Source: an uncultured Ruminococcus sp. (GTDB taxonomy: Bacteria; Bacillota; Clostridia; Oscillospirales; Ruminococcaceae). From it: 18,547 nucleotides of DNA. A program made the translations under genes and the position numbers. The notes under the pieces were generated by a model. That model saw only the letters and a program-made list of their open reading frames with translations. It had not been told where the DNA came from and ran no database searches. The stretch's first letter is position 1. Each line of letters opens with the position of its first letter. Of the stretch, positions 8,068-15,165 are shown in pieces. Location: NCBI GenBank assembly GCA_900553675.1, contig USEH01000019.1:1-18547 (forward strand). Direction: 5' to 3'.

Positions 8068-8571
8068 ATGACATTGAGCGGTTTCGAGGTGATTTACCGT
8101 ACCCACGCAAAAACCGTATATTACTATCTTATGAGCCTTTGTCATGACGAAGCGCTTTCCGAGGAGCTTGCGCAGGAGACTATGTTTCGCGCGGTAATGA
8201 ACATTTCATCCCTGCGGGACGATTCTAAGGCTCTGGCATGGCTGTGTCAGATAGCAAAGAATCTCTATTTTGAGCATCTCAAAAAGCGAAAAAGGCTGGT
8301 AAGTCTTGACGACAGCCCCGGCAGCGCACCCGTCTCGCAGGAGGACATAGCTGGCAGCCTTGAAAAAAAGGACGCCGCCGGAAGAATCTTAGCAATAGCC
8401 ATAGCTCTCGACGAGCCGTATCGTGAGGTATTCCTCATGCACGCCATATCCGAGCTTTCACTTAAGGACATCTCGCTCAGATTCGGCAAAAGCGAAAGCT
8501 GGGCAAGGGTTACATACTATCGCGCAAAGGCAAAGATAATATCACAGATGGAGGATGAATCAGATGATTGA
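8068..8571 (+). CDS. RNA polymerase ECF-type sigma factor
   Basis: A sigma-70 family protein of about 167 residues containing only regions 2 and 4, the ECF layout. Region 2 runs from FEVIYRTHAKTVYYYLMSL through EELAQETMFRAVMNI. After a linker, region 4 (helix-turn-helix) spans YREVFLMHAISELSLKDI to GKSESWARVTYYRAKAK. It should direct RNA polymerase to a small regulon under control of the anti-sigma factor encoded next. The start is uncertain: ATG at 8068 directly abuts GAGGGTG, while TTG at 8074 sits 6 bases after it and is the better-spaced start. The upstream TTG at 8023 lacks a ribosome site. The last 8 bases overlap the next gene. No target promoter is evident here. Confidence 0.9.
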   Translation: MTLSGFEVIYRTHAKTVYYYLMSLCHDEALSEELAQETMFRAVMNISSLRDDSKALAWLCQIAKNLYFEHLKKRKRLVSLDDSPGSAPVSQEDIAGSLEKKDAAGRILAIAIALDEPYREVFLMHAISELSLKDISLRFGKSESWARVTYYRAKAKIISQMEDESDD

Positions 8572-9220
8572 TTGTAATGTTATCGCGGATTTAATCCCGC
8601 TTTATATAGACGATACCTGCTCGCAAGAGTCGGCAGAGCTTGTTGAGGAGCATATTAAAACCTGCAAGGACTGCACAAAACTTTTGGAGACAATGTGTTC
8701 TGATGAGATAAGACTAAAGGAAAAAGCCCCGAAGCTCGAAAGCAACAGGCTTTTTAAAAGCGTGCGCAAGAGCCTTCTGATTGTAATGCTGTCGCTGTGT
8801 GTTATGGCTGCAAGCTATTGCTTTAATTACTTCGGCTTATATTATTTTAGACATTCTTTGGAGCTTTTATTTACTGTTATGTATATAGCTGCATGGATGA
8901 TATTAACAGTACACGTAAAAGAGATTATCCCGCTGATAGGAGTCAACCTAGCATTTGGTATGTTTACATTATTGATTGACGTCTACCACTTTACACGTCG
9001 TTTTTTACTTATTAGCGGCAATATTAATGCAAATCAATATGTTAAATACTTCATTAATGGACCCACACCGCCCATCTTTTACATGATAAGCGTACCTTAT
9101 GGCGGAGCTTCATTCTTAGGCAATTGGACATGGGTCTATGTAGTCTCAACTATAGCGTCGCTTGCTGTAGTCATATACAGCATTATCAGCCTGAAAAACT
9201 GGAAGAAGTACCGCTCATAG
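8564..9220 (+). CDS. Membrane anti-sigma factor with zinc-finger (zf-HC2) domain
   Basis: The N-terminal cytosolic domain (about 1-40) carries the ZAS motif HxxxCxxC as HIKTCKDC (His30, Cys34, Cys37) after IADLIPLYIDDTC, which is typical of anti-sigma factors. Four predicted membrane helices follow (about 70-95, 101-118, 120-142, 190-210), an unusual amount of membrane for a single-pass-type anti-sigma. The expected role is to hold the sigma factor until an envelope signal releases it. The start at 8564 has GGAGG 9 bases upstream. An in-frame ATG at 8555 touches the same GGAGG with no gap and is less likely. The start overlaps the sigma stop as ATGATTGA, indicating translational coupling. The 3' half is clearly richer in A/T than its neighbours. 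Confidence 0.87.
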   Translation: MIDCNVIADLIPLYIDDTCSQESAELVEEHIKTCKDCTKLLETMCSDEIRLKEKAPKLESNRLFKSVRKSLLIVMLSLCVMAASYCFNYFGLYYFRHSLELLFTVMYIAAWMILTVHVKEIIPLIGVNLAFGMFTLLIDVYHFTRRFLLISGNINANQYVKYFINGPTPPIFYMISVPYGGASFLGNWTWVYVVSTIASLAVVIYSIISLKNWKKYRS

Positions 9221-9238
9221 CGATATCCACCGCACAAA

Positions 9239-9283
9239 GGGGTACGATTCTACAGCGTAAAAAACCGTACTATCGTACCCCCC
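9239..9283 (+). repeat. Palindromic repeat, copy 1
   Basis: A 45-bp unit with GGGGTACGAT at one end and ATCGTACCCC at the other (10-bp stem), and the sub-motif CCGTACTATCGTACCCC in its second half. It begins 18 bp after the anti-sigma stop. Nearly identical to the inverted copy at 9526-9571. Confidence 0.9.
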
Positions 9284-9294
9284 TAAGTGATAAA

Positions 9295-9337
9295 GGGTAC
9301 GATTCTGCCGAGTAGAAAAACCGTACTATCGTACCCC
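9295..9337 (+). repeat. Palindromic repeat, copy 2 (tandem, diverged)
   Basis: A 43-bp unit, same orientation as copy 1 and 11 bp after it. The arms and the CCGTACTATCGTACCCC half are kept; the loop-side sequence (TGCCGAGTAG) differs from the TACAGCGT of the other two copies. Confidence 0.88.
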
Positions 9338-9525
9338 TTATACTAATAGATAAGTATTAACAAGATTACTGACAAAAGAAAAAATATAATCAAGCATGAA
9401 CGACCTGAAAAGCCATAGTTTACAATGATTATATGATTATTTGATTATATAATAGTATTATCAGGATATTTCTGAATACTGTTTTGCGATTATATATGAA
9501 GGAAAATAGTTGTTACCATTATTTA
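9338..9525. other. AT-rich core between inverted repeats, with three 8-bp iterations
   Basis: Non-coding, strongly A/T-rich stretch of 188 bp bounded by repeat copies 2 and 3. It holds three contiguous 8-bp repeats of the form (A/T)TGATTAT at 9425-9448 and a bulged hairpin with arms AGTATT (9454-9459) and AATACT (9475-9480), extended by CAG/CTG. A short GTTTTG follows the hairpin, so it could serve as a weak terminator for the plus strand. No plausible gene was found. Confidence 0.6.
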
Positions 9526-9571
9526 GGGGGGTACGATAGTACGGTTTTTTCACGCTGTATAATCGTACCCC
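9526..9571 (-). repeat. Palindromic repeat, copy 3 (inverted)
   Basis: Inverted relative to copies 1 and 2; its reverse complement matches copy 1 apart from one substitution, one extra G and the length of a homopolymer run. It ends 13 bp from the pyk stop codon. Read on the plus strand, GTACGATAGTAC is followed by GGTTTTTT, a weak terminator-like pattern. Confidence 0.9.
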
Positions 9572-9584
9572 ACTACAATCGCTG

Positions 9585-11000
9585 TCAGGCAATAGTTTCA
9601 ACCTTGATAAGATTAGTGTTGCCCGAAATGCCGTTGGTCATTCCGCCGGTAACCACCATCTTTTCGCCCTTGTTCAGCGAGAACACCTGCTTTGCCGTGC
9701 GCTTTGCCTGATAGAACAAAACGTCGGTGGAGTCGTAGGTGTCGCAGAGGTAGGGGGTAACTCCCCACGAAAGCGAAAGCTTGTATCTGGTCTTGTCGCT
9801 GGTGGTAAGACCCAGTATGTCCACCGGAGGACGGAACCGCGATACCATTCTTGCTGTGCCGCCCGAAAGCGAGCAGACCGCAATTGCCTTGGCGTCAACG
9901 TCTATAGCCATGCCGCAGGTGGCATGAGAGATAGCGTCCACGGTGTTTTTAATCTTGAACTCTGCGCTGCGGAAGCGCTTTGCATAGTCAATGCCGTTTT
10001 CGGTGGCTTCCGCGATTTTAGCCATGGTTTTAAGTGCAAGTACGGGGTATTTGCCTGCCGCAGTCTCGCCCGAAAGCATTATAGCGCTTGTGCCGTCGTA
10101 GATGGCGTTTGCAACGTCTGAGGTCTCCGCTCTGGTTGGGCGGGGATTGTGTATCATGGATTCCAGCATTTCGGTTGCCGTGATCACGCGCTTGCCCAAA
10201 AGTCGGCACTTTGTTATAAGATCTTTCTGGATTGCGGGCAGCTTTTCAAAGGATATCTCAACGCCCAAGTCGCCCCTGCCGATCATAATGCCGTCGCACT
10301 CCTGACAGATTTCCTCAATGTTGTCAATGCCCGCCTGATTCTCAATTTTGGCGATAAGGTCGATATCGTCGCCGCCGTTTTCGTGCAAAAAACCCTTGAT
10401 ATCAAGCATATCCTGTCTGCAAGATACAAACGAGCAGGCGATAAAATCAACGCCGTTTTCGATTCCGAACTTAAGGTCGGATTTGTCCTGCTCGCTCAGA
10501 TATTTCTGCTTTAAAAGCTTGGTGGGAAAGCTCATGGACTTGTTGTTTGAAAGCTCTCCGCCCTCTAAAACAACTGTCTCGACTTTAACACCGTCGGTCG
10601 ACGTTACCTCGAATTTCAGAAGACCGTTGTTTAAAAGGATTATATCGCCCTTTTCAAGGTCGTTTGCAAGACCCTTGTAGTTGACAGATACTGCCTGCTG
10701 ATTGCCGGTAATATCCTCGGTGGTGAAGGTAAAGCAGTCGCCGGGATTCAAAAAGATTTTTCCGTTTTCAAAGGCTCTTATTCTGTATTCGGGACCTTTG
10801 GTGTCAAGCATTATTCCAATCGGAAGGTCAAGTTCGGTGCGGAGCTTTTTCAAAGTGTTTATTTTTTCGAGATGCTCCGGCTGGGTGCCGTGTGAAAAGT
10901 TGAGCCGCGCGACGTTCATTCCGGCTGTCATCATCTCGCGAAGGGTGGCTTCGTCTGAGCAGGAGGGACCTATTGTGCAGATAATTTTGGTTTTTCTCAT
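9585..11000 (-). CDS. pyk: Pyruvate kinase
   Basis: The final ATP-forming step of glycolysis: phosphoenolpyruvate + ADP to pyruvate + ATP, cytosolic. The 471 residues are the standard length, without the extra C-terminal PEP-utiliser domain of Bacillus-type enzymes. It starts MRKTKIICTIGPSC with NVARLNFSHG (about 29-38). The active-site signature DLIAKIENQAG contains Lys218 and Glu220, and GRGDLGVE contains Asp244. TRAETSDVANAIYDG and SGETAAGKYP follow. Slight variants from the commonest forms are DTKGPEYR instead of DTKGPEIR, ATEMLESM instead of ATQMLESM, and LLNNGLL where many enzymes have DDG. The ATG at 11000 has AAAGGA upstream. It has its own promoter and is convergent with the anti-sigma gene across the repeat region. 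Confidence 0.97.
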   Translation of the reverse strand: MRKTKIICTIGPSCSDEATLREMMTAGMNVARLNFSHGTQPEHLEKINTLKKLRTELDLPIGIMLDTKGPEYRIRAFENGKIFLNPGDCFTFTTEDITGNQQAVSVNYKGLANDLEKGDIILLNNGLLKFEVTSTDGVKVETVVLEGGELSNNKSMSFPTKLLKQKYLSEQDKSDLKFGIENGVDFIACSFVSCRQDMLDIKGFLHENGGDDIDLIAKIENQAGIDNIEEICQECDGIMIGRGDLGVEISFEKLPAIQKDLITKCRLLGKRVITATEMLESMIHNPRPTRAETSDVANAIYDGTSAIMLSGETAAGKYPVLALKTMAKIAEATENGIDYAKRFRSAEFKIKNTVDAISHATCGMAIDVDAKAIAVCSLSGGTARMVSRFRPPVDILGLTTSDKTRYKLSLSWGVTPYLCDTYDSTDVLFYQAKRTAKQVFSLNKGEKMVVTGGMTNGISGNTNLIKVETIA

Positions 11001-11035
11001 AATAAAAATTCCTTTCGGCGTATTTTCTTGTTTCC

Positions 11036-11064
11036 ATTATAGCAGATATCCGCTCGGTTTTCAA
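11036..11064 (-). promoter_or_regulatory. Promoter of pyk
   Basis: TTGAAA (11064-11059), 17-bp spacer, TATAAT (11041-11036), with TGC in front as an extended -10. The predicted start lies near 11030, about 30 bases before the ATG. It follows the terminator of the upstream M42 peptidase gene. Confidence 0.9.
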
Positions 11065-11082
11065 GAACAGATTGTAAAATAA

Positions 11083-11120
11083 AAGAAAAATCCTTGCCAT
11101 GCTCATCACATAACAAGGAC
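11083..11120 (-). terminator. Intrinsic terminator after the M42 peptidase gene
   Basis: On the minus strand GTCCTTG (11120-11114) and CAAGGA (11096-11091) form a short stem with a 17-base loop, followed by TTTTTC TTTTATTTT. It ends the seven-gene run before the pyk promoter. Confidence 0.72.
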
Positions 11121-11127
11121 TTTAAAA

Positions 11128-12174
11128 TTATACGTTGAGATATCCCTTTAAGACCTTAAGCGTGTTCAGAACGCCGTCGATATGGCTGCGCTCATAGCCG
11201 TGGCTGGCGTAAACGCCGGAGCCGATAAGACCGTGGCGGATATCGTACCCCGCGCGCAAAGTTGCCTCGACGTCCGAGCCGTAGTAGGGGTAAACGTCAA
11301 CCGCGTATTCCGCGCCCTCGCGCTTGGCAGCGTCGATAAGCTTGCCCACAACACTGTAGCTGTAGGGTCCGCCCGAGTCCTTTGCACAGATAGAAACCGT
11401 GCGCTCGGTGCATTCAAGACCGTCCCCAACGCAGCCCATATCAACGCTTATAGCCTCGGTGACTCCGGCAGGAACAGAAGCCGAGCCGCCGTGTCCTACC
11501 TCCTCGTAAACGGTGATATGAACGTAAACCCTGCGTGCAAGGCTGATGTTGTTGTCCTTAAGATACTTTGCAAAGCCTAAAAGTATTCCGACCGAAAGCT
11601 TGTCATCCAAAAATCTTGACTTGATATATCCCGATTCGGTTACCTTGGTTCGCGGCTCAAAGCATACTATGTCTCCGACCTCTATGCCAAGCTCTTTTAC
11701 CTCGCTTGCCGAGCTGACGTTTTCATCTATCACAATTTCGGTGTTGACAAAGCTCCTCGAAGTGGAGGAATAGTCGCCGTTTACGTGTACGCTTGCGTTG
11801 CAGAGCTGCAAAGTACCCTCGTAAACCTTGCCGCCCCTTGTGTATATGCGGACATTCTCCGTCTCGCCGTTGTTGGCGTTCATGCCGCCCAAGGCTGATA
11901 TCTTAAGCCGTCCGTTTCCCTTTATCTGCGAGACCATGCCGCCCAGAGTGTCGGTATGCGCCTCTAAAAGCAGAGCGTCGCTGTCGTCGTCCCCGAAAAG
12001 GTCTATTAAAACTCCGCCCTTGGCAGTGATAACAGCCGGAAAGCCCAGCTCTGAAAACTCGTTTTTAACCCACTGAGCCGCCTTATCTGTAAAGCCGGAG
12101 GGGGAGTCTATCGCCAGAAGCTCGCAGGTCTTTTCGACCGCAAATTCTGCATATGATTTATCCATTGTTGACAT
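11128..12174 (-). CDS. M42 family metallo-aminopeptidase-like protein
   Basis: A cytosolic peptidase of the M42 family (tetrahedral aminopeptidases, often misnamed endoglucanase M), 348 residues, a usual length. Visible metal and catalytic features are EAHTDT (His73, Asp75), SRFLDDK (Asp190 as bridging ligand), YEEVGHGGS (Glu224/Glu225), SVDMG (Asp245) and the C-terminal SHGYERSHIDG carrying the last metal histidine (His325 or His331). The ATG at 12174 has AAAGGAAG 8 bases upstream, so the second Met (MDKSY) is not preferred. It lies 26 bp after the AI-2E family gene and is the last gene before the terminator. Why a peptidase should end a lipid-related operon is not evident. Confidence 0.9.
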   Translation of the reverse strand: MSTMDKSYAEFAVEKTCELLAIDSPSGFTDKAAQWVKNEFSELGFPAVITAKGGVLIDLFGDDDSDALLLEAHTDTLGGMVSQIKGNGRLKISALGGMNANNGETENVRIYTRGGKVYEGTLQLCNASVHVNGDYSSTSRSFVNTEIVIDENVSSASEVKELGIEVGDIVCFEPRTKVTESGYIKSRFLDDKLSVGILLGFAKYLKDNNISLARRVYVHITVYEEVGHGGSASVPAGVTEAISVDMGCVGDGLECTERTVSICAKDSGGPYSYSVVGKLIDAAKREGAEYAVDVYPYYGSDVEATLRAGYDIRHGLIGSGVYASHGYERSHIDGVLNTLKVLKGYLNV

Positions 12175-12200
12175 GGCAAATACTTCCTTTCAATATTGAT

Positions 12201-13337
12201 TTATTCGTCAGCCGAAGCCGACTCATTATTCTTTTTTCCGATACGCTTTTCGGTGGCTTCTGCCAGAAGCGTCCTTATAACGGCGGTAAGAGGGATAAAG
12301 AAGATGATTCCCACCAGTCCCAAAAGCTTGCCGCCGACCAGTGCCGCAATCAGGGTCAGCAGGGGAGAAAGTCCAACCGAGCTTCCCACAACATGCGGGT
12401 ATATAAACTGATTTTCAACAAACTGCACCACATTGTAAACGATTATGCACAAAATCACCTGCGAGGGGCTTACCAAAAGCGTCAGAAAAGCTCCGATAAC
12501 GCAGGCGGTAAACGCCCCGATATAGGGGATAAACGCGCACACCGCCGTCACTACAGCGACTAATGGGGCATAGGGCAGACGGAATATGCTGAAGAATATA
12601 AACATCAGCACGCCCAGTATTATAGCCTCCACGCACTGACCGGAGAGAAATTTTGCATACGTTTCGCGGCTGAGCTGGGCGATATGCTCTAAAAGCTTTC
12701 TTGGCTTGGGCTTGCAGTAGGCGTCTAAAAGCTTGCTTATCTGGGCATGAAGCTCCTTTTTGCTGAGCAGAATGTATACCGCAATAATCACCGAGAAGCA
12801 GGCTGTAACAACGCCGTTTATTGTAGTTGAAGCCGCGCCGATAACGGTGTCTAAAACAACGCCTGTTCCGCTTGCAATCTTTTCCAAAAGATTTTGCATA
12901 TCGGTGGTTTCAAACCATTCCGCAATGCCGGAGATGTCTATATTGTAGCTGCGGAATACCTCAACCCATGTGGGCCATCTGTTCTGAATCAGGCGGTAAA
13001 GGCTTTTAACGCTTGATACAATCTCAGGTCCCGTTATGGTAATCACCAAAGCCAGAACCGCAACAATTATCAGGAGCGTTGCGACTGTGCAAAACGCCGT
13101 TACCATCGAATCCTTTGGCTTGCGCTTTGCCTTTTTGAAGGCTTTTGCAAACAGCTTTTCCATGCCGGATATGGGGACGTTTAAAACAAATGCAAGCATC
13201 AGCCCTGCGAATACCGGAGTGATAAGCCGGAATATTCCAACGGCGAAGTTGGCAACGGTATTAAGATTCTCCAGCCCGACAAACAGGACTACTCCGAAGG
13301 CTATAAGCAAAAGGGCTTCCTTAAAGGTCTTTTTCAC
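12201..13337 (-). CDS. AI-2E family transporter (PerM/YdiK-like membrane protein)
   Basis: A polytopic membrane protein of 378 residues with about eight helices: an N-terminal pair (about 7-60), a large soluble-like section (SSVKSLYRLIQNRWPTWVE onward), and a C-terminal helical block. The family hallmark VQFVENQFIYPHVVGSSVGL is present, as is FIPYIGAF. Members are called AI-2 exporters or Na+/H+-type antiporters; the real substrate is unsettled for most, so only family is claimed. The tail is charged (KRIGKKNNESASADE). The start is a GTG at 13337 with AGGAG 10 bases upstream; the overlapping ATG is in another frame. It is spaced 28 bp from the glycosyltransferase gene and 26 bp from the M42 gene, consistent with one transcript. 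Confidence 0.9.
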   Translation of the reverse strand: MKKTFKEALLLIAFGVVLFVGLENLNTVANFAVGIFRLITPVFAGLMLAFVLNVPISGMEKLFAKAFKKAKRKPKDSMVTAFCTVATLLIIVAVLALVITITGPEIVSSVKSLYRLIQNRWPTWVEVFRSYNIDISGIAEWFETTDMQNLLEKIASGTGVVLDTVIGAASTTINGVVTACFSVIIAVYILLSKKELHAQISKLLDAYCKPKPRKLLEHIAQLSRETYAKFLSGQCVEAIILGVLMFIFFSIFRLPYAPLVAVVTAVCAFIPYIGAFTACVIGAFLTLLVSPSQVILCIIVYNVVQFVENQFIYPHVVGSSVGLSPLLTLIAALVGGKLLGLVGIIFFIPLTAVIRTLLAEATEKRIGKKNNESASADE

Positions 13338-13365
13338 ATTCCGTCAGCTCCTGTTCAGTCTGTGG

Positions 13366-14514
13366 TTACGAGCATAAAACAAGCTCTTTTTCTTTTTCTC
13401 CGACAAGCTTTTCCGCAAGGTCGCATATGTCCGAAGCGGCTTTGCTGTTGAGATATTTTTTCTGGCACAATACCATTTTATCACGGTTTTCGGATTTTTC
13501 AAGATAGTCCAACGCTTTTTTGATACTTTTTTCGGAGCATTTTGCAAATATGCTCATTCCGTGCTCCTCAAAGTATCTAAGATTTTTTGATTCACAGCCC
13601 GGAATAGGCGTTATGTGAATAATCGGTATACCCGCGCTGGCGGCTTCTGTGGAAGAAAGCCCGCCCGGCTTTGTCATAAATATTTCGCAGGCTTTCATGT
13701 AAAGCGGCATTTTGTCGGTGAATCCCACAACAACGCAGTCCTGCGAAAATTCCTTTTCCATCCTTTCAAAAAGCCTTTTGTTGCTTCCGCAGATAATTAC
13801 CGGCTCGATATCATAAGCGCGGCAGTTATCCCTCCACTTTAATATATACCTGACGATTTTTACAAGATTCCCCGAACCCATGCTTCCGCCGGTTATCAGG
13901 ATGTATCTTTTGAACTCGCACAGCCCAAGCTCCTTTTTAGCCTCGCTCTTGGAAATATCTTTCTTATACCCCGAAAGGGTGGGGATTCCGAGCGAGAACA
14001 TTCTGTCGTGCGGCACTCCAAAGCTTTCAAACTCGCCGCTAAGCTGGCTTGTCGGGATAATGTAAGCGTCGAGCTTAGTCTCCTCGATAAACGGTATGCA
14101 GGTGTAGTCGGTGGTGATAAACAGTGTCTTCGGACGCTCCCAGCCTCTTCGAGCCATAGTAGTCATCATCTCGGCAGGGAAGAGGTGGGGCATGATTACG
14201 ATATCATAGTGATGTTCGTCAAGATACTCCTTCAGAACCGCAGCCATCCGTCTGTTTGCAAAATAAATCGGAGAACGCCACGGAAGTCTGCGGTAAGCGT
14301 CTCCGATAAAGTAGACCAAACCGAAAGCCTTCGGCACTGTCTGCACCAGTTTTATATATGTATTATCTATTATTTTCGAGGTCTTTTCGCTTTTAAGGTT
14401 GTAGGGGTTCATCATTTCAACGTTGTGTCCGCGCCTTAAAAGCTCCTCTTTAACAGCATAGCCGGCGGCGTTATGCCCACCTCCGGTTCCGACTGACAGT
14501 ATCAATGCATCCAT
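13366..14514 (-). CDS. UgtP/MGDG-synthase-type diacylglycerol glycosyltransferase
   Basis: A GT28 family enzyme of 382 residues that should add a sugar from UDP-glucose or UDP-galactose to diacylglycerol, giving membrane glycolipids that can also anchor lipoteichoic acid. It acts on the inner face of the membrane. Seen: LSVGTGGGHNAAGYAV at 6-21 (acceptor/membrane-domain glycine loop), YDIVIMPHLFPAEM, LITGGSMGSGN (about 206-216), and the nucleotide-sugar motif TKPGGLSSTEAASAGIP (281-297) followed by CESKNLRYFEEHGMS. The start at 14514 overlaps the end of plsY by 13 bases, with an AAGG site inside plsY, so translation is coupled. PlsY makes a precursor of its lipid acceptor, which supports the assignment. 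Sugar and product number (mono- or diglycosyl) are unknown. Confidence 0.88.
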   Translation of the reverse strand: MDALILSVGTGGGHNAAGYAVKEELLRRGHNVEMMNPYNLKSEKTSKIIDNTYIKLVQTVPKAFGLVYFIGDAYRRLPWRSPIYFANRRMAAVLKEYLDEHHYDIVIMPHLFPAEMMTTMARRGWERPKTLFITTDYTCIPFIEETKLDAYIIPTSQLSGEFESFGVPHDRMFSLGIPTLSGYKKDISKSEAKKELGLCEFKRYILITGGSMGSGNLVKIVRYILKWRDNCRAYDIEPVIICGSNKRLFERMEKEFSQDCVVVGFTDKMPLYMKACEIFMTKPGGLSSTEAASAGIPIIHITPIPGCESKNLRYFEEHGMSIFAKCSEKSIKKALDYLEKSENRDKMVLCQKKYLNSKAASDICDLAEKLVGEKEKELVLCS

Positions 14515-15131
14515 AGTAAGCTAACCTTAACCTTTTCTCTTTCTTCCGGACTGCTGAAAAGCTTGTATCCGACAGCTGCGGAGATAATTATAAATCCCAG
14601 AGCAACCGATACGATTCCTGCTTTAAACGAGAATACTGCTATAAGCGGCAGAGCGATAAGGTAGGAGACCGCTGTCCGGTAAAAGTGCGGCGAAACCTTT
14701 ATGATCACCGAGAAGAATATAAAGCTTGCCGCCATGATTATAACCGGCTGATAGACAGGCAATATTCCCAACAGGCAGCCAAACGTAACGGCAATGCCCT
14801 TTCCGCCTCGGAAGCCGTTGAATACCGGGAATATGTGTCCTATAACCGGAGCCGCAAGCACCAGCGCAAACAAAGCGTTGTCCATCGGTCTTAATCCGCC
14901 GGTCGCAATAAGATACAGCTGAACAGGAATTATTCCCTTAAAAAGCTCGCACAAAAGCGTAAGGCTGCCGCAGGTAAAGCCGCCGTATGTAAAAGCGTTT
15001 GCAACGCCGGGGTTGTGATCCTTTGATTCGTCGGTAATGCTTTTTGTGTGAAGAATGCGCGCCCAGATCGGAGCGTACAGTATGCTTCCGGAAAGGTATC
15101 CTAAAAGCGAGTATAAAATAATTCTTAACAA
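14502..15131 (-). CDS. plsY: PlsY-type glycerol-3-phosphate acyltransferase, divergent
   Basis: A membrane acyltransferase that moves an acyl group from acyl-phosphate to glycerol-3-phosphate, the first step of phospholipid synthesis in Gram-positives. Five or so helices are visible. PlsY motif 3 is well kept: GHIFPVFNGFRGGKG. Motif 1 is recognisable as GYLSGSILYAPIWARI. Motif 2 (usually NxGATNxxR) appears as NPGVANAF, and the later DxxKG is ELFKG, so it is a divergent member. No ATG is available: TTG at 15131 lies 10 bases after AAAAGGA and is chosen; TTG at 15140 is only one base from that site. It is 25 bp after the DUF308 gene and overlaps the glycosyltransferase. It may be the housekeeping PlsY or a paralogue tied to glycolipid synthesis. 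Confidence 0.85.
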   Translation of the reverse strand: MLRIILYSLLGYLSGSILYAPIWARILHTKSITDESKDHNPGVANAFTYGGFTCGSLTLLCELFKGIIPVQLYLIATGGLRPMDNALFALVLAAPVIGHIFPVFNGFRGGKGIAVTFGCLLGILPVYQPVIIMAASFIFFSVIIKVSPHFYRTAVSYLIALPLIAVFSFKAGIVSVALGFIIISAAVGYKLFSSPEEREKVKVSLLWMH

Positions 15132-15165
15132 TCCAATCAAGTCCTTTTAAAGAGGGCTTATAAAG

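Noticed and set aside
7918..8145. Longer version of the 59-residue ORF
   Set aside because: It would cross the divergent sigma promoter and overlap the sigma gene; the strong GGAGGTGA site marks the ATG at 7917.
9124..9315. Plus-strand ORF of 63 residues reaching into the palindromic repeats
   Set aside because: It is a shifted frame of the anti-sigma gene running on into repeats, with no ribosome site.
9239..9571. CRISPR array
   Set aside because: Only three units, one inverted, with 11-bp and 188-bp gaps and no cas genes; the units are long palindromes rather than repeat-spacer units.
9239..9571. The repeats as ordinary intrinsic terminators
   Set aside because: The full 10-bp stems are not followed by T runs on the strand where they would be needed; only a short internal GTAC pairing precedes a T run. 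A supporting role in stopping convergent transcription remains possible.
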